Notes: generated by a model not told the origin, from the sequence alone. DNA of 64,000 nucleotides from Pycnopodia helianthoides (GCA_032158295.1 CM063256.1:16785394-16849393), one strand, 5' to 3'. Shown: positions 46,331-57,434, counted from the stretch's first letter. Numbers and translations are program-made.

Positions 46331-46739
46331 CAGTTTTGCCCCCCCCCCCCAAGTTTTTCCCCGATGGCGAAATTGAGTTTAATCCCAAACCATTGCACCC
46401 AGTTTGTTACAATGTTGTTTGCGCTGTAAATAATAAACTCAATTTCATCCATCATAATTAGCTGGCCCCATCAAAAAAGCCCAATACACTTTCCAATGTT
46501 AATAAAATATGGATTTATTTATCTGTACAAGCTTGGAAACTTGCTATAAATAGAAATGCATTGTCTGCCCAAAACCGTAAGCAGCCATTGTACACGCAGT
46601 TCGCACAAACAGTGCAAAATCTTATTTCTAGAGTGAATTGTAGGCTTATACAGTACATTATAGACTTTTGTTTGCCCCCCCTAAATTTAAGTTTTCCCCC
46701 CTCTTGCCCCCCAGTTTAACAGGTCTGGTGCCGCCGCTG
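46331..46739 (-). mobile_element. hAT-like element family F, copy 3
   Basis: Ends GGTGCCGCCGCTG at the right; the left end is a different CAG (CAGTTTTGCCC). Both sides carry ACTATCCC (46323-46330 and 46740-46747), a perfect 8-bp duplication, so this shortened form itself moved. Confidence 0.88.
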
Positions 46740-46747
46740 ACTATCCC

Positions 46748-48480
46748 CCTTATGGGTGTGTCTCTGGCATGCAGGTGATATGGGGGTGAAGTACACACTC
46801 TGTAACCTAGGTAACTATATCTAGGCTTTTGTTTGCCCCGCAGCAGTGTGTACCTGGACGAGCTACAAACTGACATAATGGTGCACCACAGCAAAAATTC
46901 TGTGCTTGGAGAAAATCGCAGTTGAAGTTGAACTATTTTACAAACTGCTGTTACAGAGACTGCTCACAATTTAAACAAAACTATTTTGACATCAACGTAA
47001 AGCTGACTTCTTACTTAGTACAGAACTGTCGGTGTGTTTTTAATCTAGAACTGTTTTATGACTTATTAATTTCTGAACACATACTTCACTTTGTGAAAAC
47101 GGAAAAACTAGAAGTGCACTCAGAGCGATGTGTACAAAGCATGCATACATCGCTTTGTAAAAACGCTAAAATACTAAGGTCAACAGATACGTCACTTCAT
47201 GGAAATGCAGAAGTCAATCTCGGCGTGTTTGGCACAGTGCCAGCGCTATGTGTTTTAATAAAAAAAAGCTCCATGGAAACACAAAAAGGTGAATCTAGCG
47301 ATACCTGGGTTATGTTAATTAGTGTAGTTACAAAACTATTACATGTTAGGTCCTGAAATTTTAACAGTAATGAGTATATTATCAATAATTTGTACAAAAA
47401 CTGATTTGCCATATTTTTTTATTTTTAATCCATACAGTCAGCGTGCGGCATGACAGACGGTTTGTACTCTGAAATTTAGCCCCAAGATGCCTGGCATAAT
47501 CTAACGACGCTATTAATTATTGCATATTGTTATGCAAGTTCTGTTTTCCAACCGTTGCGGATATGAAGTGAGAGGTTGAAGCCCTGTTTTGAAGGTTTTA
47601 GTCATTAGTCAATGGCTGTGGCCTCTAAAAGATACTTGCAGGTTCTTTATTGAGCACGGAATATGAGCTCACAAAATAATCAATAGTCATTAAACATTGT
47701 GTTTGGATTGATCCATAGCCATAACCGTAAGTACGCACTATTCATAAGGTGTCCCTGTATGAAAACGCTAAAATACAAACCACATGATGTAACAGTTCTG
47801 ACAAAATTGTTTATCAATCCAGTGCTATATGTCAATGAGAATAACAAGTACTTTGAGTTTGAACTACAAATCTACAAAGACTTGCAGTGTCATTGTCAGT
47901 TTCAGTTGTCTGGAACTATGGATTGAACAAAGCCATGATGTAACAGTTCTGACAAAATTGTTATCAATCCATGCTATGTCAATGAAGAAGTTAGCAAAAT
48001 AAGCACTAATTTAAGACAGTATAAAACCATGGCATCCTGACTAAAATTAAGTCACTTTGCAAAAAAAACCCAGTAATTTTGCTGACAGAAATTTAGTCAT
48101 TTTGCTGACCAAAAATCATTATCTTTTTAATTTTGTTATTCTTTAAGTATGAAATACACTCTCCAATTAACAGTACTAATGCACCTAGGTCTTGGTAATA
48201 CCATGGAGGAAGGAACAAAAGCTTAGTCTGTGTTCGGACAAGTATTCGTTAATGAGTCATCACACCTTGATTAGACTCATCTGGACTTTCATGAATGCCA
48301 CCATTAAATGATACAATTAACATTTCAAAAAAGCTTGGCTTAATTAAGTCACGATTCCAAAATTAATAATTGAGAAGGATCGAATTTCAGAAATTTAATA
48401 GGAATTCGCAGGAGTAGAAAATTGAGCATCGTGACAACAATGTAATGTTCCTTAATAGTACACAATAATGATAAATAATA
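46748..48480. other. No gene recognised; one short imperfect duplication
   Basis: CATGATGTAACAGTTCTGAC followed by AAAATTGTTTATCAATCC recurs at about 47783 and 47933. A 144-codon + frame at 46922-47356 lacks an ATG at its start and resembles nothing I know. Confidence 0.45.
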
Positions 48481-48940
48481 AAAGGTATTTATACTGCGCT
48501 TTTCCAAAAATCTACAATTTAGGAAAGAGATAAGTTTTAAGTTTTGTTCTTAAATGTAACAATACAAGAAGAATTACGGACATTAATTGGGAGACTGTTC
48601 CAAAGTTCAGCAGCAGAGTGTGAGAAGGCGTATTTGCCATAAGTTAGTCTGGACTCGTGAGTGTTAAGCCGAGTTTTATCGGAAGAAGAACGGAGTCCTT
48701 GGCGGTGGTTTTGGCGAAGATGAAACATATCAGAGAGATAAGGTGGAGCAATGCCATTTAAACATTTAAAAACATATAGAAGAGTTTTGAACTGAAAGCG
48801 TTTCTTCATGGGTAGCCAGTGTAGTTTAGCAAGTAAGGGAGATCCATGAGCTCTCCAACAGTTAACGGTGAGAACAAGTTTGGCAGCTCTGTATTGAATA
48901 CTGGTGAGACGTTTAAGATGTGCTTTGACACAAAAAGATA
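48480..48940 (-). mobile_element. LINE C-terminal fragment
   Basis: The - strand encodes IQYRAAKLVLTVNC, LLAKLHWLP, FKTLLYVFKCLNGIAPPYLS, then YAFSHSAAELWNSLPINVR, the conserved tail of CR1/L2-like reverse-transcriptase polyproteins. It is intact over about 140 codons. A GCGCTTTTCCAAAAA-like 3' end lies near 48500 in complement. 5'-truncated. Confidence 0.85.
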
Positions 48941-49276
48941 AATTTAGAGTAACTCAAGAAGTTTGACTCTTCTAAGACTTATTGATGAATACTAAACCTA
49001 GGTGGAGAGAAGAAATCATGTTTTATGAAACTTTACATTACCCATGAATTATGAAATTCAAATTAAATTTTAAATTTTTCAAATTAAATTATTCCTGAAA
49101 AATAATAAAGAATATAGTATCATTGTGGTCCTCAATATAAATTCTACATTTAAAGACTCAAGTTTATTATCTGAAAAGTGAATATTAATCCAGTTGAAAT
49201 ACTAGGTTGAGAAAATAGCATATGAAGGCGCCCCCCCCCCCAAAAAAATTTTTTTTTTTAAATTAAAATAAAAATA

Positions 49277-49498
49277 TCAGAGTGTATCGTAAACTTGGGT
49301 GTGATCCCTGGCTACACGGCAGTTAACAGTTGTTTGGCTTCTGACTGGCACCCACGAACAAGGATATTGACAAAATAGAGAAACCGCCAATATAGGGCTA
49401 GATAGCTCAGTTGGCAGAGCGCCGGTACGTTAATCCGGAGGTCGTTGGCTCAAATCCCACTCTAGTCAATTTTTCTTTGTTCAACCCCAAACCATTTA
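49277..49498 (+). mobile_element. tRNA-Asn(GTT)-like SINE insertion
   Basis: The block includes a tRNA-like head at about 49397-49467: TAGCTCAGTTGGCAGAGCGC, a CCGGT-ACGTTAA-TCCGG anticodon arm with GTT anticodon, and TTGGCTCAAATCCC as B-box, then a CAATTTTTCTTTGTTCAACC tail. AAATTAAAAT lies on both sides. The duplicated copy at 50215 is the empty site. About 120 bp of unrelated sequence precedes the head inside the insertion. Confidence 0.8.
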
Positions 49499-49821
49499 AA
49501 ATTAAAATCAAACCATAATTGCTTATTTCAATTGTGGCAATCAAAATAAGCACTGAGCATGAGAGGGCGAGACTGAGATGAGCATCTTCAGGGATGATCA
49601 GCCTAAACAATTGTTCCACTATATACTTCTAACAATTTCTTATTTTTTAATTCCTAATTCTTGATATTGTATTGCCTCCTAGGTGGAGAGAAGAAAATAT
49701 GTTTTATGAAACTTTACATTACCCATGAATTATGATTTTCAAATTAAATAGATTTATGCCCCAGAATTATTCCTGAAAAATAATAAAGAATATAGTATCA
49801 TTGTGGTCCTCAATATAAATT

Positions 49822-50088
49822 CGTCGCATTTTTCTCATAGTGACGAATCAGGAAAAAGCGCATTTTGAGTAAATTCACTTTGAAGTTGGACATGTTTTCA
49901 TTCGTTGCTTTCATACCTTATTATCCCACATTATCACTTGCCAAATAGAGGGTTTGTTTTTAAGCAGTTCCTCTTCACATTTGTTCAAAACCTCCAGAAA
50001 TGAATTCAGAAGACAAACTAACCATAAAACTGCAAAAACCTCAATTTGCTAAAAGTCCCCGATTCGTCACTATGAGAAAAATGCGACG
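49822..50088. mobile_element. Inverted-repeat element with 28-bp ends CGTCGCATTTTTC...
   Basis: A 267-bp element with terminal repeats beginning CGTCGCATTTTTCTCATAGT at both ends in opposite orientation. It is absent from the homologous copy at about 49143, which reads ATAAATTCTAC. The flanks suggest an AATT target duplication. Non-coding. Confidence 0.88.
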
Positions 50089-50910
50089 AATTATACGTTT
50101 AAAGACTCAAGTTTATTATCTGAAAAGTGAATATTAATCCAGTTGAAATACTAGGTTGAGAAAATAGCATATGAAGGCCCCCCCCAAAAAAAATACATTT
50201 TTTTCTTAAATTAAAATAAAAATCAAACCATAATTGCTTATTTCAATTGTGGCAATCAAAATAAGCACTGAGCATGAGAGGGAGAGACTGAGATGAGCAT
50301 CTTCAGGGATGATCAGCCTAAACATTTGTTCCACTATACTTTAAACAATTTCTTATTTTTTAATTCCTAATTCTTGATGTTGTATTGCCCTTTTCTGGTC
50401 TTATTGTTGGTTAACATATAACTGGTTAACATGGTACACATCATACACTCTCTTTGAATTGTCTTGTTCTGTACTTCCAACACAATTCGGCCTCAGGGCT
50501 TGATACTCGACTTTTAACGAATCAATAATAATATTAATGCCATGGTAACCGCATCCAGCAGCACCGGTTAGGTAACCTCGAAGTTAGTTCTCTGCTGTAA
50601 ACATTCAGACCATAAGATGAAATGGACTGGACACTACAATACTAATGCATACATCTACTTATCATAGATTATACCCTTATAATCAACCAGATAGCATCAC
50701 AGTGGATGGTCAAATTACAAATTGAAGCATCGAATAAGAGCTAAAGTGCTGTATCTCAACTTTGGTAATAATGTCGGATCTATGTAGAGAGGAGGGTCCC
50801 CATGAAAAAGTTGTATCAAGTTTGTGTTTACATCGGCTGACCTAGTTTTACTGCAATATCTTTCTGTACATTCCAGCAAGCCTGATAGGTAGATGCTACC
50901 TTTTGCTTTA

Positions 50911-51045
50911 GTCTTGGCCCAAGAAGTCAGTGATCGATAGCGGTTAGTGTGCTGCGCTCGTTGTAAATTGTTATAGTGCACCCTCTTACAACGAGCGCAG
51001 TACACTAACCGCTATCGATCATCACTGACGTCTTGGGCCAAGACT
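50911..51045. mobile_element. Foldback element, ~58-bp arms
   Basis: GTCTTGGCCCAAG..GTCAGTGATCGATAGCGGTT and its near-perfect complement face each other across a ~20-bp loop. Both arms carry GCGCTCGTTGTAA next to the loop. Target duplication not identified. Confidence 0.85.
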
Positions 51046-52497
51046 ACCTTTAGCTCTGAGCCTCTCTTGTGTTTGAAATGACTTGAGTACAAAATTGATG
51101 ATGACTAGAGCAGGCTAACTGAAGATAATACGTAAGTACCCACAATCCATTAAGCAAAAGAAAAAAAGTCCCTCAAGTCCTCTCTACTCCCGAGGTAGTA
51201 GGTTGACAGCAGGACAAGTTCTTATCAGAACTGAATCATCTGTCAAATTTTGCTAATCTACTCCGCTGCAGTAGACAAACAGCCCGACAAAAACAATCTA
51301 CAAATGTTACAAAAACAATCTACTCATGCAGCAAACCGATACTATCACATGGTGTTACCGCACACCAAATATACAATAATAATACTGAGTTCTTTTAACA
51401 TTGACAGTGTAGTATCCTAGTAGCTAGATCAAGGCATTTTACAATATTATTATCCCTCGAATGGGATTGACTAAATCTCTGTGTTTGGTATATAATAGTA
51501 AATAATTTGCATCCTGGGTAAAGAAATTAATCATCGCTTAGTTTTACCCTATACACTGGTGTAGAGTGACACTAAAATATAAGGGAAAGAACCTGTTCAG
51601 TATGAAATACAGCATTGAAAAAAATTAGTTCCCAGAAGATGCACTTGGCATGAAAACGCTTAAATTTTTAAATGGAGCTCAATAATTCAAAAAATACCAA
51701 GGAATAAAATATTAGGATGTAAAATGTGCACTACAGTGTCTCAGCTGTTAATTTGACTGTGCACATATTTAATGGATACAAGGTTTCAAATGAATGTTGT
51801 TGACAAGTTCAACATCAATCTACTGTGTCAATTTGCTGTCATTCTTCTCTGTGTAATGATATCAATTGACGTAAGACTGTAGACCAGTCCATTGGGGATG
51901 ATGTGCACCAAGTGTTTCCCACAACTTGGGACATAAAATTTGCACAGGCCCCTGTGGTGCAGGGTTCATCCCCCCCCCCATCACCACCATCTCAGACCAA
52001 TAATGTTAAGGCATCACAATGATCTAAAGTCCCCCAAAAAATATATATGTAAAAAAAAAAAGCAAGCAAACAAACACCCCAATAAACAAAACAAACAAAC
52101 AAACAAACCAAAAACAAAGAAGAAGAACTTTTTTTTCTTCTTCAAATAACTAATTTTATTATTATCAATTTTTTAAATGTTAATTTAGTATCAGGCGCAA
52201 TTTGTGCGTATCGTCCACAATTCACGTATGTCGGCCCTATATGGTAGCTTGTTCCTGGGAAAAAACCGTCAATAGAAATAAGAAGTTCCACTGATCACCT
52301 GTCGAAAACCTTCAACACAAAGAAAACAGTGGGGTTGAAATTCCCTAGAAATTTCCTGTGTTTCTCTTTCCTGGGAATCAGCTTAATAGTTGATAAAATG
52401 GCTAGAAGCGCCAGCCCAAAGCCAGAAGCAAAAAAAACGGTTTATGGCTCAAGGTTTCAAAATCAACGATTACAAGAAAAAGAGAAATGTGACTTAC
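51046..52497. other. No gene recognised
   Basis: Contains an A-rich stretch with CAAACAAACAAACAA at about 52040-52140. Otherwise unremarkable intron sequence. Confidence 0.5.
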
Positions 52498-52657
52498 ACT
52501 TTGCCGAACTGCATTGGGTCAATGGCCAGTTGGATGTGACTATCCGATGCCAGGCCGAAGCGGACTGCATTAGTAATGACTGATGGCTTCTTGGCCACGG
52601 CACATTCCAGGGGGGTCTGGACGGTGCTTCCCTGTGTTGTAGAATTATCAGTCCCCT
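52498..52657 (-). CDS. Laminin alpha chain exon (hinge end and start of LG4)
   Basis: Acceptor CTATGCCTTGCAG, 160 bases, donor GTAAGTC. Encodes the end of the hinge (TDNSTTQGSTVQTP), LECAVAKKP, then NAVRFGLASDSHIQLAID, the RFG...SHI opening of LG4. Phase 1 in, phase 2 out. The exon is followed by the 29.9-kb intron. Confidence 0.92.
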
Positions 52658-53012
52658 CTGCAAGGCATAGTTTGTCAAAAGTCTTTAATAAATATATACA
52701 TTGACAGAGAGAGAGAGAGTGTTTGAAAAGAGTATCCAAATTTTAGGAGGGATATTGAAATGATTGCAATTCCACATTCTAGTAAACCCAGCAGCTGATT
52801 TCACGAAACTTTACGCAACTGCGTAAGTCCACTTGCGCAAGATTTTTTGTGTTAGTGGTACACAAATTACGCAATAAATGTTGAGCAAGTGGATTTACGC
52901 AGTTGCGTAAAGTTTTGTTAAATCGGCGGAGTGTAGTTATAGATTTCAAGGAGCTTCTGGGAATATTATCTTCAGAGTTAGAGAAGTACGTAGACTTCAT
53001 CTGAAGAAATTT

Positions 53013-53120
53013 TCGTCAAGTAATGAACCACAAGGGAAACTGACTGGGTAAATTTCAAATAGTTTGGGGTTGAACAAAGAAAAATTGACTAGAGCGGGAT
53101 TTGAACCAACGACCTCCGGG
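53013..53120 (-). mobile_element. tRNA-Asn-like SINE, truncated head
   Basis: In reverse: tail CAAGTAATGAACCACAAGGG and GAAACTGACTGGGT, then GGGTTGAACAAAGAAAAATT, then GCGGGATTTGAACCAACGAC. The copy stops at CCTCCGG, within the anticodon arm, a typical 5' truncation. Confidence 0.75.
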
Positions 53121-53655
53121 AGAAATTAAAAATACGTGAATTCAAATGCAAGTCTGAATTTTCTCATCATTGCATTTAGGTGTAACTTTCTCCCGCTCAA
53201 TGGGATGGATATTGCAAAAACTGCTTTTGATTGTCCTAGGAGAAACAATGGTAACTTCTGTCAAATGTTAAAACACAGGAAAACTCCTTGCTGTATGATG
53301 CACAAAAAACATATTTATAAAAAAGTATACCTACAGCAAAAGTTTGCTTCTTTTTAGTGCTTACATTTCAAAAGAGACTATTAAGGAAAGCTTCTTAGCT
53401 GATTTGGTAGTGAATTTTAGTTCCTCTCCAGCGATTACAGCAATATGATTGAACTAAGCTTTGCTTCAATTTGTGAGAACTGTATCTATGAATGTGGCAA
53501 TCTTGTTTTTGCATTTTTACAATTGAGTGACACTTAGTAAAGATGAATTGTTTTTGCAAGGATGGTGACAAATAAATGCAGAAGTGGGCATGAAAACAGG
53601 ATTTCTTTTTCTCAATGCTCTTTTAAAATATAAAAGCGAAGTGCAATGAACTAAC

Positions 53656-53724
53656 CTTTCTTTGTGGTTGGATCGGTCATGCTGGAGGAAGAGGAGGAGG
53701 AGAAGGAGGAGGAGGCAGGGATGT
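53656..53724 (-). CDS. Laminin alpha chain exon (Ser-rich hinge)
   Basis: Acceptor CTTTGTAG, 69 bases, donor GTTAG. Encodes IPASSSFSSSSSSSMTDPT, an Ser-rich stretch within the LG3-LG4 linker. In vertebrate laminin alpha chains this linker is where the LG4-LG5 module can be cut off. Phase 1 in and out. The TCC-rich coding sequence is a simple-repeat-like tract, so length may vary between individuals. Confidence 0.85.
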
Positions 53725-53859
53725 CTACAAAGGATGGAAGGAAGGAACATTGGACGAGGATGAAACTTATGGGTAACCATGACAACAGCAAGATCTGGCT
53801 AGTTTTTGCGATGTGCAGAACATGCAAAACATGCAAACTATAGAAAAACGATTACTGCC

Positions 53860-54035
53860 CTAATTGATAAAGCTGTTAAGTAGGGTGCTTAGAAAATTTG
53901 TCTGTTAAACGAAATCTATCAGGGGTACAGTTGCAAACAATATAATAGTGCTAGCATTTTCACTGGTAACCCTGTTTCTGCTAAGCAAGATTTTTCCATG
54001 CTAAGCAGTTTTTGTTTTTTTGATGATATTGGGCA
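53860..54035. mobile_element. Decayed family-E-like sequence
   Basis: GGTAACCCTGTTTCTGCTAA, then CCATGCTAAGCAG and ATGATATTGGGC, resemble one arm of the foldback family. Confidence 0.45.
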
Positions 54036-54124
54036 TGGTGTATAACTTAACTACTTACAGATTATTTTATAAGCAAAAAGTGTGATCCTCTCTGAATGAA
54101 AATGGAAATATCCACTGGTCTGAT

Positions 54125-54518
54125 TTAAAGGAACATTACAGAATTGGTAAGAAAAAAAATTGTAAAATATACTTTTTGATCACAGATTTACATAAAACTT
54201 ACACGGTCTAATGATGATGATAGTAGAAAACATCCCCTGAAATATTTCTGTCTGAAATGCCATATTTGATGAGAAATGAATAAGACTAATGTTCCGATTG
54301 GAGTTTATCGCTCAGTGAGCGTTTTATTCATTTTTGAACCCATATGATTTCATGCAAATGTGTAATCGGTTTTTCACTATTTTCTCGTGACCCAGATGGC
54401 CGATCGATCTCAAACTTCTACAGGTTTGTCAGTTTATGTATATGGTGGATTACATAAAGTGCTTACACTGCCAGCAACTGTTTTGTTAGCAAAAACCAAT
54501 TCTGTAATGTTCCTTTAA
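54125..54518 (+). mobile_element. TTAA element family A, copy 9
   Basis: TTAA-bounded with AGGAACATTACAGAATTGGT and its complement; full-length. Confidence 0.92.
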
Positions 54519-54893
54519 CTTAAAAAAAAACAAAAAAACTACATATTGGAACGTTGGACTGACATCTTCCCATGGTCTTCCACTTTTGGAGTTAAACTGC
54601 AAGTAAAATTTAGTGTGGGTCTAAAAGCACTCTACACAGCATAACTCATGGGAAATCTGACTCCCAAAATGGGACAAGCAAGACTTATCATGTGAGGACC
54701 GTATTATTACTCATGAACTGGGCGACAAGATTTTCTGTAGGCACAATTAATGTACTCAGCTCATTCAAGAAACTATACAATCTTACATTTCATGAATAAA
54801 GAAGGCACATTTCCAAAGTCTGTCCCGCCATTATTTTAATAATTCTTGATTTGATGTTTTAATTATGATACACAATGTATCTGTATATGTACT

Positions 54894-55690
54894 GGCGTGT
54901 CATGGCCGAGCGGTCAAGCGCACTGGCCTCAAGCTCTGGTGTTTCTGACCAGCAGAATGTGGGTTCGAGTCCTGGTTTTGACATGTGTGTTGTGGCCAAA
55001 GGGTCAAGCGCACCGTGACTCAAGCTCTGGTGTTTCTGATCAGCAGAATGTGGGTTCGAGTCCTGGTTTTGACATGTGTGTTGGGCCAAGGGTCAAGCGC
55101 ACTGACTCAAGGCTCTGGTGTTTCTGATCAGCAGAATGTGGGTTCGAGTCTGGTTTTGAACAATGTGTGTTGTGGCCAAAGGGTCAAGCGCACCGATTCA
55201 GAGACTCTGGTGTTTTGATCAAGAATGTGGGTTCGAGTCCTGGTTTTTGCAGTGTGTTGTGGCCAAGGTCAAGCGCACGGACTCAAGTCTGAGTTTTCTG
55301 ATCACAGCAATGTGTTCGAGTCCTGGTTTTGACATGTGTGTTGTGGCCAAAGGGTCAAGCGCACCGGACTCAAGCTCTGGTGTTTCTGACCAGCAGAATG
55401 TGGGATCGAGTCCTGGTTTTGACATGTGTGTTGTGGCCAAAGGGTCAAGCGCACTGAACTCAAGCTCTGGTGTTTCTGACCAGCAGAATGTGGGTTCGAG
55501 TCCCGGTCTTGACATGGCGTGTCATGGCCGAGCGGTCAAGCGCACTGAACTCAATTGAGCTCTGGTGTTTCTGACCGCCATTCAGGTCCCGGGCTTGATA
55601 CTTGTGTCCTTAAAGCAAGACACTTAACCATTATTGCTTTGTCCTTCGAATGGGATGTAGGTCCCACGGGTGGCAATGTACAAGATTTCA
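54894..55690 (+). mobile_element. Tandem array of eight tRNA-Leu(CAA)-like units ending in a SINE body
   Basis: Eight ~80-90 bp units, each with a GGCCGAGCGGTCAAGCGCAC D-arm region, an ACTCAAGCTCTGG anticodon arm (CAA anticodon), a long class-II variable arm (GTTTCTGACCAGCAGAA), GTGGGTTCGAGTCC as B-box, and TGACATGTGTGTTGTGGCC linking to the next. The first and last units keep CATGGCCGAGCGG; inner ones read GTGGCCAAAGGG. The last unit runs into CTTAAAGCAAGACACTTAAC, the SINE body. Acceptor stems are poor, so these are not functional tRNA genes. Confidence 0.85.
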
Positions 55691-55699
55691 GTATACACT

Positions 55700-56562
55700 T
55701 ATTGTTAAGAGTAGGGGTGGACAAGTTTCCGTGTTTATTCAGTGTTTCTTGTGATTCTGTTTTCTTCAATCGACACGGATCTGTGTGTAAGTTATCTAAA
55801 ACAAATATCGAATGCATTTTGTTTGTGCATTGTTGCAGAACATAGTCACTCTGTGAAATTTGGCTTTTATTTCTTCGGCTTTGACTCAATGAAATGGAAC
55901 AGTCCAGATTTCACCTCTTGATTATATTCCGAGACAAAGCACTCACATGCATCAAATGTTTGTATAATATAAAAATGGCGTATTATTATATTTATGATTA
56001 TGTACTTGCTTCATTAGCATTACACAACACATGGGACCAAAAGGCTTATCTTCTGGTGAAGGATCATGGAAGGACAAAATTATTGTCTTGCTCAAAAGGG
56101 ACGCAATACCATAATTTCCTACAGACCATATAACCTTTGTTTGCAACAAAAGTGACCTTTTTGTACATTCCAGTGTCTTGCTGGTGGGCAAGATACTACA
56201 CTAGTCATAAAGGAAATTTTACCATTTTGTGTCATACATTCCACATAAATTCAAGAGTTACAAAAATAACCGCTTAACAAGTTTTGAGATGTGCGTCTTT
56301 CTCCGTATCAAAAGTTGCTAAAAATCAGACAGTGCAATCCGCATAAAATATAACATTTTATGTTTTCCTCCATCAGGCTGTGTACAGATTGCGCCCTGCA
56401 TCAAGTCCAGGCTCTGTGGCTCTTTTGTAAACATGTGATGTCACAGGTCACATGGTCTATTTACAGTGATACCATCTTGCCTGCCAGGAAGTGCGCAGGA
56501 TTGCTCTTTCGGTGGAAGGTGAACATGATCTATAACAGCTTGATAGAGAGACTGTAACTAAC
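55700..56562. other. Intronic sequence, no gene recognised
   Basis: Nothing beyond the SINE remnant at its left edge. Confidence 0.5.
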
Positions 56563-56610
56563 CTGTGGATGTGAAAGTGCCATGCAGGGTGGGTGGTGGT
56601 GTGGTGGAGT
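56563..56610 (-). CDS. Laminin alpha chain exon (Thr/Pro-rich hinge)
   Basis: A 48-base exon: acceptor TTTTGCTTTTAG, then STTPPPTLHGTFTST, then donor GTTAG. Part of the mucin-like linker between LG3 and LG4, a likely O-glycosylation region. Phase 1 on both sides, so skipping it would leave the frame intact. Confidence 0.8.
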
Positions 56611-57049
56611 CTAAAAGCAAAATAAACATCACAGCATTGGAGGTCAAGGGTCAATCAACAAGCAATTTCATGAATAAGGGAAAAGGCTGGGAAAACTTCT
56701 GGTGTGTTAGAGCAGTGTTGGGTGACAAAAAACTGCCTCACAAGAAAAACATTTTTTAAATGAGATAAAATTTGCAAAAATAAAGAAATAAATATATAAG
56801 AAATATAAGTAAAGTAATGAAGTAGAGTAAATACAATTTATGTGAGAAATATTTTCTAGTTCACACAAAAATGTCTCTCCCCAAAATAAAAACAGCAACA
56901 AAAAACAAAACAATCTCACTTTTAAAGGAAGAAGATGTTCTTGCATTGTGTTTGAATATTTTAAGCATAATCAACTTTTGAAAGTTTTTTTTTACATTTA
57001 GTTTGGCCTTTTATTATTTGTGTTTGTTTTGAGCTTGTGCAGTTTGGGG

Positions 57050-57052
57050 TAT

Positions 57053-57117
<65 letters not shown>
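57050..57117. repeat. (TA)n microsatellite
   Basis: About 33 TA units with one AA interruption. Confidence 0.95.
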
Positions 57118-57120
<3 letters not shown>

Positions 57121-57434
57121 TTTGCTCATTGTTTTTATATTGTATTTCATTTTTATTTTATTTATTTATTTTATTTATTAATTTTTTGGGGGAGGGGGTA
57201 AGGGTCATGGGTGGTGAGTGGTTGTTGGAAATTGTTTTTTATAACCAAGGTTGTTAAACCATGGAGTGCTAAATGTCAAATTTCTTTTTAATGCTACACC
57301 TCTTCAGAAAGCAAATTATTTAAAAGTGAATTCCATCATCAAGGACAACATTAGGCCTAATCATTCCTTATGCCAGGAAGTAATTAGTTGATGTTCCTTA
57401 AAGAGGAATAACATTGTTGTCTTTGAAAAAGTTG

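Larger units (their letters stand above)
48998..50390. repeat. Local tandem duplication (~450 bp core) with different insertions in each copy
   Basis: Both copies start CTAGGTGGAGAGAAGAAA (48998 and 49678) and share ACTTTACATTACCCATGAAT, TATCATTGTGGTCCTCAATA and AGCATCTTCAGGGATGATCA. Copy 1 contains a tRNA-like SINE block (49277-49498) missing from copy 2. Copy 2 contains a 267-bp inverted-repeat element (49822-50088) missing from copy 1. Confidence 0.9.
22635..52497 (-). other. Giant laminin intron (29.9 kb) hosting a receptor gene
   Basis: Defined by the donor after 52498 and the acceptor before 22634, which are phase-compatible (2 + 1). It holds the amine-receptor gene on the opposite strand, copies of families A, B, C, E, F and G, LINE tails and a tRNA-like tandem array. 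I found no extra laminin exon in it. Confidence 0.75.

Noticed and set aside
46922..47356. A 144-codon + strand frame
   Set aside because: It begins at a non-ATG codon, resembles no family, and has no splice or promoter support; AT-rich chance frame.
49397..49467. A genuine tRNA-Asn gene
   Set aside because: It lies inside a dated insertion with a SINE tail, has C instead of T before the anticodon, and a weak acceptor stem.
54894..55560. Cluster of functional tRNA-Leu genes
   Set aside because: Acceptor stems do not pair well, T-stems are mismatched, spacing is direct tandem, and the last unit continues into a SINE body.
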